NCBI GenBank assembly: GCA_025963815.1
Contig: JAOQAA010000222.1
Span: 1-15,447, forward strand
Length of the DNA: 15,447 nucleotides
Direction: 5' to 3'
DNA from: Capsulimonas sp.
Lineage (GTDB): Bacteria; Armatimonadota; Armatimonadia; Armatimonadales; Capsulimonadaceae
A model generated the notes under the pieces. It saw only the letters and a list, made by a program, of their open reading frames with translations, ran no database searches and was not told the origin of the DNA. Shown here in pieces: positions 14,082-15,447 of the stretch. Position numbers and translations under genes: made by a program. The first letter of the stretch is position 1. Every line of letters starts with the position of its first letter.

Positions 14082-15258
14082 GATTGCGCAGCAATCCCCC
14101 ATCAACGCATTTCTCGCGCAGTCGGAACAGCGGCTGCGTGGACGCATTTCGCGCGCCAAGATCGCCACGACTCTGGCGGAAGCGCGCGAGCACCTGACTT
14201 ACCGGGCTGAGGAGCTCATGGAGTCAGGACTCACGCTCGAAGCCGCCGAGGCTGCCGCCGCCGAGGCGTTCGGCAAGCCTCGGGAGTGGGCGAAAGAGAT
14301 CCTGATGTCCGAGAATTACAAGCCCTATTTGCAGGCGGCGAACAATATCTCGATCGGCGGGTTCACGGTCTTTCTTTTCACGGCGCCTTTGACCGTGATG
14401 GCGCTGGCGGATTTCGGACGCGGCCACTTTGACACTTGCTTCAATGTCATACAGATCACATGGATTGCCTTCGCGATCGCTGTTCTTGGCGCGCTCGTCG
14501 CCCGGCGATTTGCATTCCGGGCGTTCGCGGCGGCGCTGGCCGCCGCCATCGTCGTTACCTATCTGGTCGTGGGGATCTCCGTCAAGCCGCTTGGCAAAAT
14601 CATGACGCAGCGGATACAGATCCTGGATACCCAGGTCACCCTCCAGGATGACCTGGATCGCCTCAAACTGGGCGAGCAGGTTTACGCCGCATCGGCGCTT
14701 CCCACACTCGTTCCTGCGCGGCTTCGCGGCCCACTTAACGGACCCTACACGGATAAGGCTACTTCGGCCGCAAATTTCATTGCGGATTGGCTGCATTTGC
14801 CAGAAGCGGACAAGTCCACCTTTGTATCTCCTACAGTTTCAAAGGCGCCGCCGTCCGCACTGAAGACGCGATTTGGATACCTTGCGCCGATCCTCCGATC
14901 GCAGCCGGCGCCGCTGGGAGTATTAACGCAAGGATCCCTGCAGGCAGTGGCGACGAAAGAAATCGCGGCGCGGCGCTGGCGGGAATTCGGAGACGCCCGT
15001 CTCGCGGAATGCGCACGCGGGCTTTCCGAATTGGAGAAGCGTCCCATCAACCACCTGACCGCACTGCAGACGCTGTCCACCTTCAAAGTCGGCAATTTCG
15101 ATTCTGAAATCGCAAAAGGCATCTCCTATATGGTCTTTTACCAGGGACTGATCTGTCTGGCCTTCTGCTTCCTTCACGCAATGCTCGGCCGCTTTTTACA
15201 CCGCGCCGCGCTGCTGCTGAGCGGACAGATGAAAGCGCCGCAGTCACCTCTCTTCTGA
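14074..15258 (+). CDS. Membrane protein 3 with HAAS/permease-prefix-like N-terminal domain and enlarged ectodomain
   Basis: The protein is 394 residues from GTG 14074, which overlaps the PadR 2 stop by 8 bases, so translation is likely coupled. Residues 8-84 align without gaps to paralogues 1 and 2 (RLRGRI, EAREHLTYRAEELMESG, FGKPREWAKEILMSENYKP). TM segments lie at about 92-112, 126-144, 149-169 and 350-376. The outer part (about 170-348) has YAASALPTLVPARLR (204-218) and GYLAPI (268-273), with about 50 residues inserted between these two motifs compared with its paralogues, then VATKEIAARRWREFGDARLAE (292-312). It is the last gene before a 112-base gap and an ABC ATPase gene. A sensor or signal-relay role with PadR 2 is inferred from context. 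Confidence 0.8.
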   Translation: MDKIAQQSPINAFLAQSEQRLRGRISRAKIATTLAEAREHLTYRAEELMESGLTLEAAEAAAAEAFGKPREWAKEILMSENYKPYLQAANNISIGGFTVFLFTAPLTVMALADFGRGHFDTCFNVIQITWIAFAIAVLGALVARRFAFRAFAAALAAAIVVTYLVVGISVKPLGKIMTQRIQILDTQVTLQDDLDRLKLGEQVYAASALPTLVPARLRGPLNGPYTDKATSAANFIADWLHLPEADKSTFVSPTVSKAPPSALKTRFGYLAPILRSQPAPLGVLTQGSLQAVATKEIAARRWREFGDARLAECARGLSELEKRPINHLTALQTLSTFKVGNFDSEIAKGISYMVFYQGLICLAFCFLHAMLGRFLHRAALLLSGQMKAPQSPLF

Positions 15259-15370
15259 CGGACCTGTGAGACGGCTGTGCGCCTGGAGCAGAGCCCATTC
15301 GCAAGATTGCAATTATTACAATTGAATCAAATATAGCATTAGGCGACTCAGAACATAGGACATTCACAAT

Positions 15371-15447
15371 ATGACTCAATCCACGCTCGCCATCCAGACG
15401 GACCACCTGCGTAAGGTCTACGGAGGCTCCAAACCGTTCGTCGCCGT
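15371..15447 (+). CDS. ABC transporter ATP-binding protein (N-terminus only, cut by window edge)
   Basis: Twenty-five codons are visible from ATG 15371, preceded by TAGGA with 10 bases of spacing. The protein begins MTQSTLAIQTDHLRKVYGGS and continues KPFVAV, the opening beta strands and A-loop tyrosine (in RKVYGG) of an ABC ATPase before the Walker A motif, which would lie just beyond the edge. PadR/HAAS genes are often followed by ABC efflux genes, so the placement is sensible. The 112-base gap upstream (15259-15370) is AT-rich in its second half but holds no convincing promoter or terminator. Confidence 0.75.
   Translation, partial: MTQSTLAIQTDHLRKVYGGSKPFVA

Noticed and set aside
15301..15345. 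TTGCAA with a later TATAGC considered as a promoter for the ABC ATPase gene
   Set aside because: The spacing is 19 bases and both boxes are poor, so it is not better than chance in AT-rich DNA.

Overview
The window looks like part of a moderately GC-rich chromosome from a Gram-negative-type bacterium of the Armatimonadota kind (Capsulimonas- or Chthonomonas-like). This placement is an inference. It rests on two prepilin-like proteins with the [15 protein letters not shown] leader followed by a CLSNQ(K/R)Q segment and a C-terminal H-X(n)-DG motif, on a BlaI/BlaR-type pair with an enlarged M56 protein, and on several PadR/helical-prefix membrane protein pairs. I found no rRNA, tRNA, CRISPR array or transposase.

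Left block (1-3155, minus strand). A four-gene run encodes, in transcription order, a membrane-anchored rhodanese-like protein lacking the catalytic cysteine, a MauE/DoxX-type membrane protein fused to a thioredoxin-like domain, an O-antigen ligase-like polymerase/ligase, and a secreted protein cut by the left edge. The first three genes overlap by tens of bases. Hand-sampled lines are less GC-rich than the rest of the window. The block is headed by an AT-rich, palindrome-filled spacer (about 3156-3640) that carries no convincing gene.

Middle block (3640-10054). An extended -10 promoter precedes a secreted alpha/beta-hydrolase (esterase) and a four-TM protein built from two copies of one unit. 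Convergent to these, on the minus strand, lie a prepilin-like H-X9-DG protein, a three-TM small protein, a BlaR1/M56 zinc-protease antirepressor with TPR-like and C-terminal extensions, and a BlaI-type repressor. The blaI-type promoter is near consensus and is bracketed by two matching 16-bp dyads whose centres are 42 bp apart.

Right block (10163-15447, plus strand). A strong rightward terminator is followed by a perfect TTGACA-N17-TATAAT promoter. Then come PadR repressor 1, a membrane protein with an N-terminal HAAS/permease-prefix-like helical domain, and a second prepilin-like protein. A second promoter, identical to the first at 25 of 29 positions, drives a second HAAS-like membrane protein, PadR repressor 2 and a third HAAS-like membrane protein. 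The start of an ABC-transporter ATPase gene runs off the right edge.

The right block is the most interesting part. Three paralogous membrane proteins share a gapless 80-residue cytoplasmic domain and a recurring extracytoplasmic motif set. They are coupled to two nearly identical PadR repressors whose probable operator lies inside the core promoter of both transcription units. I infer an envelope-sensing, mutually repressed regulatory circuit that may control the downstream ABC transporter and possibly the pilin. No part of that circuit is demonstrated by sequence alone.
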